64,000 nucleotides of DNA from Siminovitchia sediminis (GCF_042680885.1 NZ_JBHUEO010000005.1:266659-330658); one strand, 5' to 3'. Shown: positions 27,922-37,420, counted from the first letter of the stretch. Numbers and translations are program-made. Notes: generated by a model from the letters alone, not told the origin.

Positions 27922-29046
27922 ATGAGCTCAGAATTATTGGATGCTCTCGTTTTATTGGAAAAGGAAAAAGGAATTTCCCGGGATGTATTGATTGAAGCGA
28001 TTGAAGCTGCACTTGTTTCTGCATATAAAAGAAACTTTAATCAAGCGCAGAATGTACGTGTGGATATGAATTTGGAAACCGGGACGATGAGGGTTTTTGC
28101 CAGAAAAGAAGTGGTTGATGAAGTATTTGACTCCAGATTGGAAATTTCAATTGATGAAGCAAGATCCATCAACCCTTCCTATGAGCCTGGTGATATGGTC
28201 GAGCTGGAAGTTACTCCGAAGGAGTTTGGGAGGATTGCGGCCCAAACGGCCAAACAAGTGGTAACCCAGCGTGTAAGAGAGGCGGAACGCGGGATTATTT
28301 ATTCAGAATTTATCGATCGGGAAGATGATATCATGACAGGTATTGTTCAACGGCAGGATTCCCGCTTCATTTATGTAAGCCTGGGTAAAATCGAGGCGCT
28401 TCTCCCTCAAAGTGAACAAATGTCCACTGAAACCTACAAGCCGCATGACAGAATTAAAGTATACTTGACAAAAGTGGAAAAAACCACAAAGGGCCCGCAA
28501 ATATTTGTTTCAAGAACCCATCCGGGGCTGTTAAAGAGATTATTTGAAATAGAGGTTCCTGAAATATACGATGGGACAGTTGAAATCAAATCGGTTGCAA
28601 GAGAAGCCGGTGACCGCTCCAAAATATCTGTTTTCACCGACCATGAGGATATTGATCCGGTCGGTGCATGTGTCGGGCCAAAAGGGGCAAGAGTTCAGGC
28701 AGTTGTCGATGAACTTAAAGGTGAAAAAATTGATATTGTTGAATGGTCTTCGGATCCGGTTGAATTTGTCGCCAATGCTTTAAGCCCCTCAAAAGTTCTG
28801 GATGTGATCGTCAGTGAAGAGGAGAAAGCGACGACGGTCGTTGTCCCGGATTACCAGCTTTCTCTTGCCATTGGAAAGCGGGGACAAAATGCTCGCCTGG
28901 CAGCAAAGTTGACCGGCTGGAAAATTGATATCAAAAGTGAAACGGATGCCCGTGAAGCCGGACTTTATCCAAGAGATGAGCTTTTTGATTTTAATGAAGA
29001 TGAAATGGATGAAACATTCGATTTAACAGAAGAAGAAATCGAATAG
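27922..29046 (+). CDS. nusA: Transcription termination/antitermination factor NusA
   Basis: RNA polymerase-binding factor for pausing, termination and antitermination. The 374-residue product begins MSSELLDALVLLEKEKGISR, then has the NTD, S1 domain (FIDREDDIMTGIVQRQDSRF) and two KH domains (CVGPKGARVQAVVDELKGEK, LAIGKRGQNARLAAKLTGWK), and an acidic tail. ATG 27922 has GGGGAGG eight bases upstream; earlier ATGs at 27895 and 27916 have poor spacing. Confidence 0.97.
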   Translation: MSSELLDALVLLEKEKGISRDVLIEAIEAALVSAYKRNFNQAQNVRVDMNLETGTMRVFARKEVVDEVFDSRLEISIDEARSINPSYEPGDMVELEVTPKEFGRIAAQTAKQVVTQRVREAERGIIYSEFIDREDDIMTGIVQRQDSRFIYVSLGKIEALLPQSEQMSTETYKPHDRIKVYLTKVEKTTKGPQIFVSRTHPGLLKRLFEIEVPEIYDGTVEIKSVAREAGDRSKISVFTDHEDIDPVGACVGPKGARVQAVVDELKGEKIDIVEWSSDPVEFVANALSPSKVLDVIVSEEEKATTVVVPDYQLSLAIGKRGQNARLAAKLTGWKIDIKSETDAREAGLYPRDELFDFNEDEMDETFDLTEEEIE

Positions 29047-29057
29047 GGGTGAAGCAG

Positions 29058-29339
29058 ATGGCAAAACAAAGAAAAATTCCAATGCGAAAGTGTGTAGCCA
29101 CCGGTGAAATGAAGCCTAAGAAAGAAATGATCCGGATTGTCCGTTCCAAAGAGGGAGAAGTCTCGGTAGACTTGACCGGGAAGAAATCCGGTCGGGGCGC
29201 TTACCTTTCCATAGATAAGGATGCCATCTTAGCGGCAAAAAATAAAAAAGTACTCGAAAATCATTTGCAGGCCGAGATACATGATAACATTTATGATGAA
29301 TTGCTGGCACTGGTGGAAACGAATAAAAATGACAAATGA
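29058..29339 (+). CDS. rnpM: RNase P modulator RnpM (YlxR)
   Basis: YlxR-family nucleic-acid-binding protein; in B. subtilis it binds the RNase P RNA and modulates its activity. The 93-residue product has the signature IPMRKCVATGEMKPKKEMIR and GKKSGRGAYLS. It lies between nusA and ylxQ, as in most Bacillota. ATG 29058 follows AGGGGTG; a GTG at 29049 overlaps that site. Confidence 0.93.
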   Translation: MAKQRKIPMRKCVATGEMKPKKEMIRIVRSKEGEVSVDLTGKKSGRGAYLSIDKDAILAAKNKKVLENHLQAEIHDNIYDELLALVETNKNDK

Positions 29340-29634
29340 AAAGTGGGTGTCGCTGCTCGGCCTGGCCAATCGTGCGCGCAAGGTTATTTCCGGTGAAGAA
29401 TTGGTTATCAAAGAAGTGAGAAACGGGAGAGCGAAACTTGTGATACTTGCCAAAGATGCATCCAAAAACACGTCCAAAAAAGTTCTGGATAAATGTAAAT
29501 ATTATCGGGTCCCTGTTGTTTATTCAGAGACCAGGGAGCAGCTGGGACGGGCCATTGGAAAAGAGTCAAGAGTGGCAGCGGCTGTTATCGATAGTGGATT
29601 TGCAAAAAAATTGGCAACGATGTTTTACGATTAA
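29329..29634 (+). CDS. ylxQ: L7Ae-family ribosomal protein YlxQ
   Basis: K-turn RNA-binding protein of the L7Ae/L30e family. The 101-residue product has LLGLANRARKVISGEELVIK and AKLVILAKDASKNTSKKVLD, the usual RNA-contact surface. It overlaps rnpM by 11 bases. An earlier in-frame ATG at 29281 lies inside rnpM and gives a non-family extension. Confidence 0.92.
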   Translation: MTNEKWVSLLGLANRARKVISGEELVIKEVRNGRAKLVILAKDASKNTSKKVLDKCKYYRVPVVYSETREQLGRAIGKESRVAAAVIDSGFAKKLATMFYD

Positions 29635-29650
29635 TTGCGGGGGTGAACAT

Positions 29651-31921
29651 ATGAGTAAAATGCGAGTATATGAATATGCGAAAAAGCACAATACTTCAAG
29701 CAAGGAAGTTATAGAAAAGTTGAAAAGCATGAATATTGAAGTGACCAATCATATGTCAGCGATTGACAGCCATGCAATCGGCAGGCTGGATCATGCTTTT
29801 AACAATCAACCTAAGGAAAAAGGACATTCACAGCGTAGGGGACAGCAAAACCGGGGTCCGAAACAGGAGAACCGTTTGCCCAAAAACACAGAGAATGAAA
29901 ATAACCGGTCAGCACAAAGTAAGAATGGATCCAACAAAAACAGTAAGCCAAAAGGAAATCAAAATAATACGGGCGTACGAAACCAAAAAACAAACAATCA
30001 CCGGAATGACGGCGGACAACATAAGCCAAACGGAAAGGGAGGCCGCGGCGCCGCCGGAAATAAAGGTCAAAATAAAGGGCCCAACCGTAATCGGAAACAG
30101 AACCAAAATCGCCAGCGGCAGAAACCGCAGCACCATCAGCCTGCTCCTCCCAAGCAAAAAGAGCTTCCGGAAAAAATCACATTTACAGAATCCTTAACTG
30201 TAGCGGAACTTGCTAAAAAGCTCCACAGAGAACCATCCGAAATTATTAAAAAACTCTTTATGCTCGGTGTGATTGCCACAATCAATCAGGAGTTGGATAA
30301 AGATGCGATCGAATTAATTTGTGCAGAATATGGTGTGGAAGTTGAAGAAGAGATTCAAATTGATAAAACAGACCTGGAAATCTATTTTGAGCAGGAAGTC
30401 AATGAGGAAGAGCTTGTAGAAAGACCTGCTGTAGTAACAATCATGGGCCACGTGGACCATGGTAAAACCACTCTTCTCGATTCTTTAAGACATACGAAAG
30501 TGACAGCTGGCGAGGCCGGCGGAATCACTCAGCACATTGGTGCTTATCAAATTGAAGCAAGCGGCAAAAAAATTACATTTCTGGACACCCCTGGGCACGC
30601 GGCATTTACGACAATGCGTGCAAGAGGAGCCAAGGTAACGGATATCACAATCCTTGTTGTAGCCGCTGATGATGGTGTAATGCCACAAACGGTTGAAGCC
30701 ATTAACCATGCCAAGGCTGCTGAAGTACCAATCATTGTAGCAGTAAATAAAATTGATAAACCGACAGCGAATCCGGATCGAGTCATGCAGGAACTGACAG
30801 AGCATGGGCTTGTACCCGAAGATTGGGGCGGAGACACAATATTCGTACCTATCTCAGCGCTGCAGGGAGAAGGAATAGATCAACTGCTCGAAATGATACT
30901 TCTCGTGAGTGAAGTGGAAGAGCTAAAGGCGAGCCCTAATAGGCAGGCTTTGGGAACAGTGATCGAAGCCCAGTTGGATAAAGGCCGCGGGTCAGTCGCT
31001 ACACTGCTCGTTCAGGATGGAACTTTAAGGGTGGGAGACCCCATTGTGGCAGGAAATACCTTTGGCCGTGTGCGTGCAATGGTCAATGACATGGGCCGCC
31101 GTGTAAAAGAGGCGCCTCCTTCCACGCCAGTTGAAATTACCGGTTTAAGCGATGTGCCTCAGGCAGGAGATCGGTTTGTCGTATTTGAGGATGAAAAAAC
31201 TGCACGGCAAGTTGGTGAATCACGTGCCCAACAGGCGTTGCAGGCGCTAAGGAACGAAAACTCCAAAGTTACTCTGGATAATCTTTTTGAACAGATGAAA
31301 CAGGGTGAAATGAAAGAACTGAATATCATCATTAAAGCTGATGTTCAGGGGTCAGCTGAAGCACTTGCGGCATCTCTAAGAAAAATTGATGTAGATGGAG
31401 TGAACATTAAAATCATTCACTCCGGCGTTGGAGCAATTAATGAGTCTGATATTACATTGGCTGCTGCTTCCAATGCGATCATAATCGGCTTTAACGTACG
31501 CCCTGATGTAAATGCCAAGCGGGCAGCCGAGTCTGAAGGGGTAGATATTCGCCTTCACCGCATTATCTACAAAGCCATCGAAGAGATTGAAGCAGCCATG
31601 AAGGGGATGCTGGATCCTGAATATGAGGAAAAAGTCATCGGCCAGGCTGAAGTAAGACAGACATTTAAAGTGTCCAGAATCGGAACGATTGCCGGCTCCT
31701 ATGTAACAGACGGAAAAATAACACGCGACAGCGGAGTTCGCCTGATCAGAGACGGAATCGTCATTTATGAGGGTGAAATCGATGATTTAAAACGATTCAA
31801 GGACGATGTCAAAGAAGTGAGCCAGGGATATGAGTGTGGCATTACCATTAAGAATTTCAATGACGTAAAAGAAGGAGATGTCATTGAGGCATTTGTCATG
31901 GAAGAAGTGGAGCGCAGTTGA
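29651..31921 (+). CDS. infB: Translation initiation factor IF-2
   Basis: GTPase that brings initiator tRNA to the ribosome. The 756-residue product has the N-terminal IF2N domain (MRVYEYAKKHNTSSKEVIEK), a long Asn/Gln/Lys/Gly-rich linker (about 55-170), a second IF2N domain, and the G domain with GHVDHGKTTLLD (about 264-275), DTPGHAAF and NKID. Domains II, III and IV follow to a C-terminus RFKDDVKEVSQGYECGI. GTG/ATG codons before 29651 belong to ylxQ; ATG 29651 follows CGGGGGTG. Confidence 0.98.
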   Translation: MSKMRVYEYAKKHNTSSKEVIEKLKSMNIEVTNHMSAIDSHAIGRLDHAFNNQPKEKGHSQRRGQQNRGPKQENRLPKNTENENNRSAQSKNGSNKNSKPKGNQNNTGVRNQKTNNHRNDGGQHKPNGKGGRGAAGNKGQNKGPNRNRKQNQNRQRQKPQHHQPAPPKQKELPEKITFTESLTVAELAKKLHREPSEIIKKLFMLGVIATINQELDKDAIELICAEYGVEVEEEIQIDKTDLEIYFEQEVNEEELVERPAVVTIMGHVDHGKTTLLDSLRHTKVTAGEAGGITQHIGAYQIEASGKKITFLDTPGHAAFTTMRARGAKVTDITILVVAADDGVMPQTVEAINHAKAAEVPIIVAVNKIDKPTANPDRVMQELTEHGLVPEDWGGDTIFVPISALQGEGIDQLLEMILLVSEVEELKASPNRQALGTVIEAQLDKGRGSVATLLVQDGTLRVGDPIVAGNTFGRVRAMVNDMGRRVKEAPPSTPVEITGLSDVPQAGDRFVVFEDEKTARQVGESRAQQALQALRNENSKVTLDNLFEQMKQGEMKELNIIIKADVQGSAEALAASLRKIDVDGVNIKIIHSGVGAINESDITLAAASNAIIIGFNVRPDVNAKRAAESEGVDIRLHRIIYKAIEEIEAAMKGMLDPEYEEKVIGQAEVRQTFKVSRIGTIAGSYVTDGKITRDSGVRLIRDGIVIYEGEIDDLKRFKDDVKEVSQGYECGITIKNFNDVKEGDVIEAFVMEEVERS

Positions 31922-32199
31922 TCGGATTCGCTCAATGTGAATTTCGGATCTATCATTCCCAATCGTTAAAAGATAAGCGCTCAGTCGTCAAACGGGTGTT
32001 GACGAGAGCAAAGCAAAAATTTAATGTTTCTATTGCCGAGGTTGCTCACCAAGATGTTTGGCAGCGTACCGGTATCGCGATTGTAACAGTTGCTGCAGCA
32101 CGGAAACGAGCTGAGCGTGAGCTTGAGGAGACAATTGAATTCCTTGATTCTTTTCCGGAATGGGAAAGAATCGGGGGAACCCATTATGAGTGGCTGTAA
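31918..32199 (+). CDS. ylxP: DUF503 family protein YlxP
   Basis: Small conserved protein of unknown role, always next to infB and rbfA in Bacilli. The 93-residue product has YHSQSLKDKRSVVKRVLTRA, KFNVSIAEVAHQDVWQRTGI and the C-terminal IEFLDSFPEWERIG. The TTG start overlaps the infB stop as TTGA, indicating coupled translation. A ribosome-related role is inferred from context only. Confidence 0.9.
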   Translation: MIGFAQCEFRIYHSQSLKDKRSVVKRVLTRAKQKFNVSIAEVAHQDVWQRTGIAIVTVAAARKRAERELEETIEFLDSFPEWERIGGTHYEWL

Positions 32200-32214
32200 T
32201 GTGAGGTGTCATAC

Positions 32215-32568
32215 ATGAGTTTACGGGCCAACCGCGTCGGAGAACAGATGAAGAAGGAACTGGGAGATATCATCTCCAGGAAAATTAAAGATCCGAGAGT
32301 AGGATTTGTAACTGTAACGGATGTGGAAGTCACGGGGGACCTGCAGCAGGCAACCGTATTTATATCAGTTCTGGGCACAGACCAGGAGAAAGAAGACACG
32401 CTAAAGGGTCTAACAAAAGCCACCGGGTTTATCCGGTCGGAAATCGGCCATCGAATCCGATTGCGTAAGACTCCTGAAATCAGTTTTGAATTTGATGAAT
32501 CTGTAGAATATGGAGACAGAATCGAGAAACTTTTAAAAGACATTCACGAAAATGAGGATAGACAGTAG
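32215..32568 (+). CDS. rbfA: 30S ribosome-binding factor RbfA
   Basis: KH-fold assembly factor for the 30S subunit. The 117-residue product has NRVGEQMKKELGDIISRKIK, DPRVGFVTVTDVEVTGDLQQ and ATVFISVLG. ATG 32215 follows TGAGGTG; the GTG at 32206 is within that site. Last gene of the nusA-infB operon. Confidence 0.96.
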   Translation: MSLRANRVGEQMKKELGDIISRKIKDPRVGFVTVTDVEVTGDLQQATVFISVLGTDQEKEDTLKGLTKATGFIRSEIGHRIRLRKTPEISFEFDESVEYGDRIEKLLKDIHENEDRQ

Positions 32569-32583
32569 AGTCTATCCTTTTTT
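32556..32583 (+). terminator. Terminator at the end of rbfA
   Basis: GGATAGAC and GTCTATCC form an 8-bp stem with six T following. The left arm lies within the last rbfA codons. Confidence 0.85.
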
Positions 32584-32706
32584 AAGGTAAATGTAAATGA
32601 CAATGTTTATCGCCAGGATTTCATCTCGTCATTTCGGCCTCCTTGGAAACCACAAGCTTTACCATAGGACGAGAAGCGTTTTTGCATTCAAAGGAGGAGA
32701 TAGCCT

Positions 32707-33612
32707 GTGGAAGGAATATTACCACTATGGAAACCGAAAGGCCTGACATCCCATGACTGTGTTTTTAAAATCAGAAGGCTCCTCGGCATGAAAAAAGTCG
32801 GGCATACGGGCACGCTGGATCCTGAAGTAACAGGCGTGCTGCCCATTTGTCTGGGACGGGCTACAAAAATTGCACAATATATCACAGATGCAGGAAAAGA
32901 GTACGAAGGTGAAGTAACGATCGGGTTTTCCACGACAACGGAAGATGCTTCCGGTGAAATTGTAAAAGAAAAGCACGTTCCTGCTGCATTTCATATACAC
33001 GATATACAACAAGTGCTGGACTCTTTAACTGGTGAAATCCGGCAAACACCGCCGATGTACTCTGCCGTTAAAATAAAAGGAAAACGTCTCTATGAGTACG
33101 CCAGGGCTGGTATTGAGGTAGAGAGACCTACAAGGACTGTACACATTTATCAGCTGACTTTGCATGAAGATACCATTTCCTTCCATGAGGGGCTTTATTC
33201 TTTCCGATTCTCAGTACGTTGCAGCAAAGGAACGTACATTCGGACATTGGCTGTCATGATAGGGGAAAAGCTAGGTTTTCCTGCACATATGTCTGACTTG
33301 GTTCGGACGGCCTCCGCCACATTTACAAAAGAAGATTGTGTGACTTTTGACCAGCTCCATCATATGTTGGATCAAGGAGAGATTGTAGAAGCGATATTAC
33401 CTTTGGAGGACGGGCTTTTACATTTGCCCTCCATAGAGATTAGTGATACATTAGCGATGAAAGTCCGAAATGGTGCCGTCATAAATAAGCCTGAATATTG
33501 GAAAGACGGCGAAACCGTTCTTTTATATAAAGGAAAAGCGATGGCCATTTATCGGGAACATCCGGTTAAAAACTGGTTGATCAAGCCGGTGAAGGTATTA
33601 AGAAACGTATGA
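32707..33612 (+). CDS. truB: tRNA pseudouridine(55) synthase TruB
   Basis: Makes pseudouridine 55 in the T-loop of tRNA. The 301-residue product has the catalytic motif VGHTGTLDPEVTGVLPICLG with the nucleophile Asp at about residue 39, YEGEVTIGFSTTTEDASGEI, and the C-terminal PUA-like region. GTG 32707 follows AAGGAGGAGA. The 140 bases before it hold no gene. Confidence 0.96.
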   Translation: MEGILPLWKPKGLTSHDCVFKIRRLLGMKKVGHTGTLDPEVTGVLPICLGRATKIAQYITDAGKEYEGEVTIGFSTTTEDASGEIVKEKHVPAAFHIHDIQQVLDSLTGEIRQTPPMYSAVKIKGKRLYEYARAGIEVERPTRTVHIYQLTLHEDTISFHEGLYSFRFSVRCSKGTYIRTLAVMIGEKLGFPAHMSDLVRTASATFTKEDCVTFDQLHHMLDQGEIVEAILPLEDGLLHLPSIEISDTLAMKVRNGAVINKPEYWKDGETVLLYKGKAMAIYREHPVKNWLIKPVKVLRNV

Positions 33613-33627
33613 AACAGGTGACATATC

Positions 33628-34593
33628 TTGAAAGTAATCAATATACAGCACCCGCATTCTTATAAAAAACATGATTTTCCGCCTCTGGCTGCGGCCCTGG
33701 GTTTTTTTGACGGAGTTCACAAAGGACACAAAAAAGTGATTATGGCTGCTAAAAGAGCTGCGGATGAGCATGGAATCAAAAGCGCAGTAATGACATTTGA
33801 TCCACACCCCTCTGTCGTATTATCCCAGGAGGCAGGTTCTGTTAACTATATTACTCCATTGGAGGATAAAATAAAGTATATTTCAGAACTTGGTATCGAC
33901 TATATGCTGATCATCAGATTTACATCCGCTTTCGCCAATTTATTGCCAGAACAATTCGTACAAACATACCTTGTTGATTTAAACGTTCGATATGTATCGG
34001 CGGGTTTTGATTTTACATATGGTAAATTTGGAAAAGGTAAAGTATCCACCATCTCTGAGCATTCACAGGGAACTCTCCAAGTGATGACCGTCCCCAAGCT
34101 TGAAAAGGACGGGGAAAAAGTCAGCTCGACTTTGATTAGGGAACTTTTGGCAGAGGGCCGGGTACATGAGGTGTCCAGTCTGCTGGGAAGATTTTACACA
34201 ACCAACGGAACAGTTATTCACGGTGAAAAACGAGGACGACTGCTGGGGTTTCCCACCGCTAATGTTCATTTGGGTCATGATTACATCGTCCCGAAAAAAG
34301 GGGTTTATGCCGTTCGTTTGCTTGTCAATCAACAATGGGAAAATGGAGTGTGCAATGTGGGCTATAAACCGACATTCCATGACCCCGAAAAGGTGGAAAT
34401 GTCAGTGGAAGTTCATTTAATGGACTTTGACCGTTCCATATATGGGGAAAAAGTTATAATAGAGTGGCACTTGAGAATAAGGGATGAACAGAAATTTAAC
34501 GGTTTAGATCAGCTGAAAGAGCAAATTCTAAAGGACAAAGAGACTTCCCTCAAATATTTTCAGCGGGATATAAAATTACTTGATTTTTCCTAA
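33628..34593 (+). CDS. ribF: Bifunctional riboflavin kinase/FAD synthetase
   Basis: Makes FMN from riboflavin and then FAD (gene ribC in B. subtilis). The 321-residue product has the N-terminal FMN adenylyltransferase domain with AALGFFDGVHKGHKKVIMAA (about 26-45) and the C-terminal kinase domain with GEKRGRLLGFPTANVHLG (about 199-216) and YKPTF. The TTG start follows CAGGTG. The rpsO promoter candidate overlaps its 3' end. Confidence 0.96.
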   Translation: MKVINIQHPHSYKKHDFPPLAAALGFFDGVHKGHKKVIMAAKRAADEHGIKSAVMTFDPHPSVVLSQEAGSVNYITPLEDKIKYISELGIDYMLIIRFTSAFANLLPEQFVQTYLVDLNVRYVSAGFDFTYGKFGKGKVSTISEHSQGTLQVMTVPKLEKDGEKVSSTLIRELLAEGRVHEVSSLLGRFYTTNGTVIHGEKRGRLLGFPTANVHLGHDYIVPKKGVYAVRLLVNQQWENGVCNVGYKPTFHDPEKVEMSVEVHLMDFDRSIYGEKVIIEWHLRIRDEQKFNGLDQLKEQILKDKETSLKYFQRDIKLLDFS

Positions 34594-34608
34594 GCAAAGT
34601 TGTATTCT
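34580..34608 (+). promoter_or_regulatory. SigA-type promoter for rpsO
   Basis: TTGATT at 34580-34585 and TATTCT at 34603-34608 with a 17-base spacer. The -35 element is inside the end of ribF. Confidence 0.55.
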
Positions 34609-34697
34609 ATAACAGTATTAAGGAACCTTTGCTTGGCAGTGCGATTCACCAACGACTGCTCGGTAACAGGGGATGAAAAATAGGAGGTGACGGACAA
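34609..34697 (+). promoter_or_regulatory. Structured 5' leader of rpsO
   Basis: A leader of about 80 bases with a GGAACC element and a GCAGT/ACTGC hairpin (about 34637-34659) ahead of the AGGAGGTGA ribosome site. S15 is known to regulate its own mRNA in Geobacillus through a leader structure; that this leader does so is inference. Confidence 0.4.
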
Positions 34698-34967
34698 ATG
34701 TCCATTTCGCAAGAACGAAAAAACGAAATTATCAATGAGTACAAAATTCATGAGACTGACACAGGTTCTCCTGAAGTTCAAATTGCTGTATTGACCGAAG
34801 AAATCAACAATTTGAACGGCCATCTTCGCGTTCATAAAAAAGACCATCACTCCAGACGCGGATTGATGAAAATGGTTGGACGCCGCAGAAATTTACTGAC
34901 TTACCTGCGTAATAAAGATGTACAACGCTATCGTGTATTGATTGATAAACTTGGCCTGCGTCGATAA
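34698..34967 (+). CDS. rpsO: 30S ribosomal protein S15
   Basis: Primary 16S rRNA-binding protein of the central domain. The 89-residue product has EYKIHETDTGSPEVQIAVLT and HLRVHKKDHHSRRGLMKMVG, RRRNLLTYLRNKD, complete and of standard length. Confidence 0.98.
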   Translation: MSISQERKNEIINEYKIHETDTGSPEVQIAVLTEEINNLNGHLRVHKKDHHSRRGLMKMVGRRRNLLTYLRNKDVQRYRVLIDKLGLRR

Positions 34968-34984
34968 GATGAAAAGGTACAATG

Positions 34985-35011
34985 AAAAGCGGGATACATT
35001 CCCGCTTTTTT
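34985..35011 (+). terminator. Terminator after rpsO
   Basis: AAAAGCGGGA pairs with TCCCGCTTTT around a five-base loop, with six T in total at the 3' side. Confidence 0.88.
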
Positions 35012-35014
35012 GTT

Positions 35015-35167
35015 AGGGTGAAAAGCGCAGGCAGCCTGTGCACAGTTCAATGAAAATGCGTCGGCAGTGTTTGCCGTGCATATTCGAACTGAACATTGGA
35101 CATGGATAGGAAAAGCTCCTGTCTATGTCTAATGTTCAGTTACGTAACAGGCAGCGCTTTTCACCCT
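35015..35167. repeat. Nested inverted-repeat element between rpsO and pnp
   Basis: The outer ends AGGGTGAAAAGCGC (35015-35028) and GCGCTTTTCACCCT (35154-35167) are perfect inverted repeats of 14 bp. Inside, CTGAACATTGGACATGGATAG (split here as 35089-35109) pairs fully, counting G-U pairs, with 35119-35139 around a nine-base loop. The whole 153-base block would fold into a long hairpin in the pnp leader. It could be a miniature repeat element or a regulatory structure for pnp. Confidence 0.75.
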
Positions 35168-35218
35168 TCAACGACTAGCTAAATGAATAACATGATCAAG
35201 AAAGAGAGGCGTAATGTA

Positions 35219-37348
35219 ATGGACCATGAGAAAAACATATTTTCCATGGACTGGGCAGGCCGTAAGTTGACCGTTGAGATCGGTCAACTGGCAAAGCAAG
35301 CAAATGGTTCTGCACTTATCCGATATGGAGATACAGCTGTTTTATCTACAGCAACTGCTTCCAAGGAAGCAAAGTCAGTTGATTTTTTTCCGCTGACTGT
35401 AAACTATGAAGAAAGACTATATGCAGTGGGTAAAATCCCCGGCGGTTTTATTAAAAGAGAAGGCCGTCCAAGTGAAAAGGCTATTTTGGCCAGCAGGCTG
35501 ATTGACCGTCCAATACGTCCGCTGTTTCCGGATGGCTTTCGAAACGAGGTGCAAGTAGTCAGCATGGTCATGAGTGTGGACCAGGACTGCTCATCGGAGA
35601 TGGCAGCCATGTTTGGATCATCTTTGGCACTGTCTGTGTCTGATATTCCGTTTGCCGGACCAATTGCGGGTGTCATTGTCGGCCGCGTGGACGGAGAGTT
35701 TATTATTAATCCAACCGTTGAACAAATGGAAAAAAGCGATATTCACTTAACCGTTGCCGGCACGAAGGATGCTGTAAACATGGTGGAAGCAGGCGCAGAA
35801 GAAGTATCTGAAGAGGATATGCTGGAAGCCATCATTTATGGTCATGAGGAGATCAAGCGGCTGATTGCCTTCCAAGAAGAAATTGTCGGGAAAATTGGTA
35901 AAGACAACATAGAAGTGGAATTGTTTGAGATTGATGCTGATTTGGAGCAGGAAGTCCGTTCAATGTGTGAACAGGCACTCATTGCAGCCATTCAAGTGGA
36001 AGAAAAGCATGCGCGAGAAGATGCCATCCAAGAGGTAAAAGCCGAAGTGATTGAACGGTTTTCCGAACGTGAAGAGTCGGATGATGATTTGATTAAACAA
36101 GTGAAACAAATTTTGGACAGCCTTGTTAAAGAAGAAGTCCGCCGATTAATCACAGTAGAAAAAATCCGCCCCGATGGAAGAAAGCCCGATGAAATCAGGC
36201 CCATCGATTCTGAAATCAACTTACTGCCAAGAACCCATGGGTCTGGTTTATTTACCAGAGGCCAAACACAGGCTCTCAGTATTTGTACACTGGGTGCCCT
36301 TGGAGATGTTCAAATCTTGGATGGCCTGGGAATCGAGGAATCCAAGAGGTTCATGCATCATTATAACTTCCCGCATTTCAGCGTGGGGGAAACCGGTCCA
36401 ATCCGGGGACCCGGACGAAGAGAAATCGGACATGGCGCACTTGGTGAGCGGGCACTGGAGCCGGTCATTCCAAGCGAGGCAGAATTCCCGTATACCATTC
36501 GATTAGTATCGGAGGTATTGGAATCCAACGGATCAACTTCCCAGGCAAGTATATGCGCAAGTACGCTGGCCATGATGGATGCAGGTGTACCGATTAAAGC
36601 ACCTGTTGCCGGTATTGCGATGGGATTAGTTAAATCCGGAGAACATTACACAATTTTAACGGATATTCAAGGCATGGAAGACCATCTGGGAGACATGGAC
36701 TTTAAAGTGGCTGGAACGACGAATGGAATTACAGCCCTTCAGATGGATATCAAAATTGAGGGACTATCCCGTGAAATACTCGAAGAAGCTTTGTATCAGG
36801 CAAAAGAAGGCCGTATGTATATACTTGAAAAAATGAGTGAAGCTATTTCCAAGCCAAGGAAACAACTGTCACCTTATGCGCCCAAAATTCTTACGATGCA
36901 TATCAATCCGGATAAGATTAGAGATGTTATTGGGCCGAGCGGAAAACAAATCAATAAAATTATTGAGGAAACTGGCGTAAAAATTGATATTGAACAAGAC
37001 GGCACTGTATTCATTGCATCTGCTGACGAAAAGATGAATGATCAGGCCAAGAAGATCATTGAAGATTTGGTACGTGAAGTGGAAGCCGGTCAAATGTATC
37101 TGGGCAAAGTAAAGCGCATTGAAAAGTTTGGTGCTTTTGTTGAGATTTTCCCAGGAAAAGATGGTCTTGTGCACATTTCTCAATTGGCTGAGGAAAGAGT
37201 AAATAAGGTCGAAGATGTAGTTTCGATCGGTGATGAAATACTTGTAAAAGTGGTTGAAATTGATAATCAGGGAAGGGTAAATCTTTCCAGAAAAGCTGTA
37301 CTGAAAGAACAAAAGGATAAAGAAAAACAGGGCCAAGAAAAGAAATAA
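35219..37348 (+). CDS. pnp: Polyribonucleotide nucleotidyltransferase (PNPase)
   Basis: Phosphorolytic 3'-5' exoribonuclease of mRNA decay. The 709-residue product has two RNase PH domains (PGGFIKREGRPSEKAILASR; RTHGSGLFTRGQTQALSICT and GPIRGPGRREIGHGALGERA), then KH (DKIRDVIGPSGKQINKIIEE) and S1 (VKRIEKFGAFVEIFPGKDGL) domains. ATG 35219 has GAGAGG upstream and matches the B. subtilis N-terminus; the codon at 35183 has no site. Confidence 0.97.
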   Translation: MDHEKNIFSMDWAGRKLTVEIGQLAKQANGSALIRYGDTAVLSTATASKEAKSVDFFPLTVNYEERLYAVGKIPGGFIKREGRPSEKAILASRLIDRPIRPLFPDGFRNEVQVVSMVMSVDQDCSSEMAAMFGSSLALSVSDIPFAGPIAGVIVGRVDGEFIINPTVEQMEKSDIHLTVAGTKDAVNMVEAGAEEVSEEDMLEAIIYGHEEIKRLIAFQEEIVGKIGKDNIEVELFEIDADLEQEVRSMCEQALIAAIQVEEKHAREDAIQEVKAEVIERFSEREESDDDLIKQVKQILDSLVKEEVRRLITVEKIRPDGRKPDEIRPIDSEINLLPRTHGSGLFTRGQTQALSICTLGALGDVQILDGLGIEESKRFMHHYNFPHFSVGETGPIRGPGRREIGHGALGERALEPVIPSEAEFPYTIRLVSEVLESNGSTSQASICASTLAMMDAGVPIKAPVAGIAMGLVKSGEHYTILTDIQGMEDHLGDMDFKVAGTTNGITALQMDIKIEGLSREILEEALYQAKEGRMYILEKMSEAISKPRKQLSPYAPKILTMHINPDKIRDVIGPSGKQINKIIEETGVKIDIEQDGTVFIASADEKMNDQAKKIIEDLVREVEAGQMYLGKVKRIEKFGAFVEIFPGKDGLVHISQLAEERVNKVEDVVSIGDEILVKVVEIDNQGRVNLSRKAVLKEQKDKEKQGQEKK

Positions 37349-37353
37349 TGCCC

Positions 37354-37379
37354 AAAAGCCAGGTAACCCTGGCTTTTTT
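37354..37379 (+). terminator. Terminator after pnp
   Basis: AGCCAGG and CCTGGCT form the stem with a four-base loop, flanked by AAA and a T-run. Confidence 0.88.
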
Positions 37380-37420
37380 CATGTATACATGAACCAGTGT
37401 ACGTTTCAGTGCAGTTCTAC

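Noticed and set aside
33613..34700. FMN riboswitch near ribF
   Set aside because: Only 15 bases separate truB and ribF; no riboswitch is possible there.
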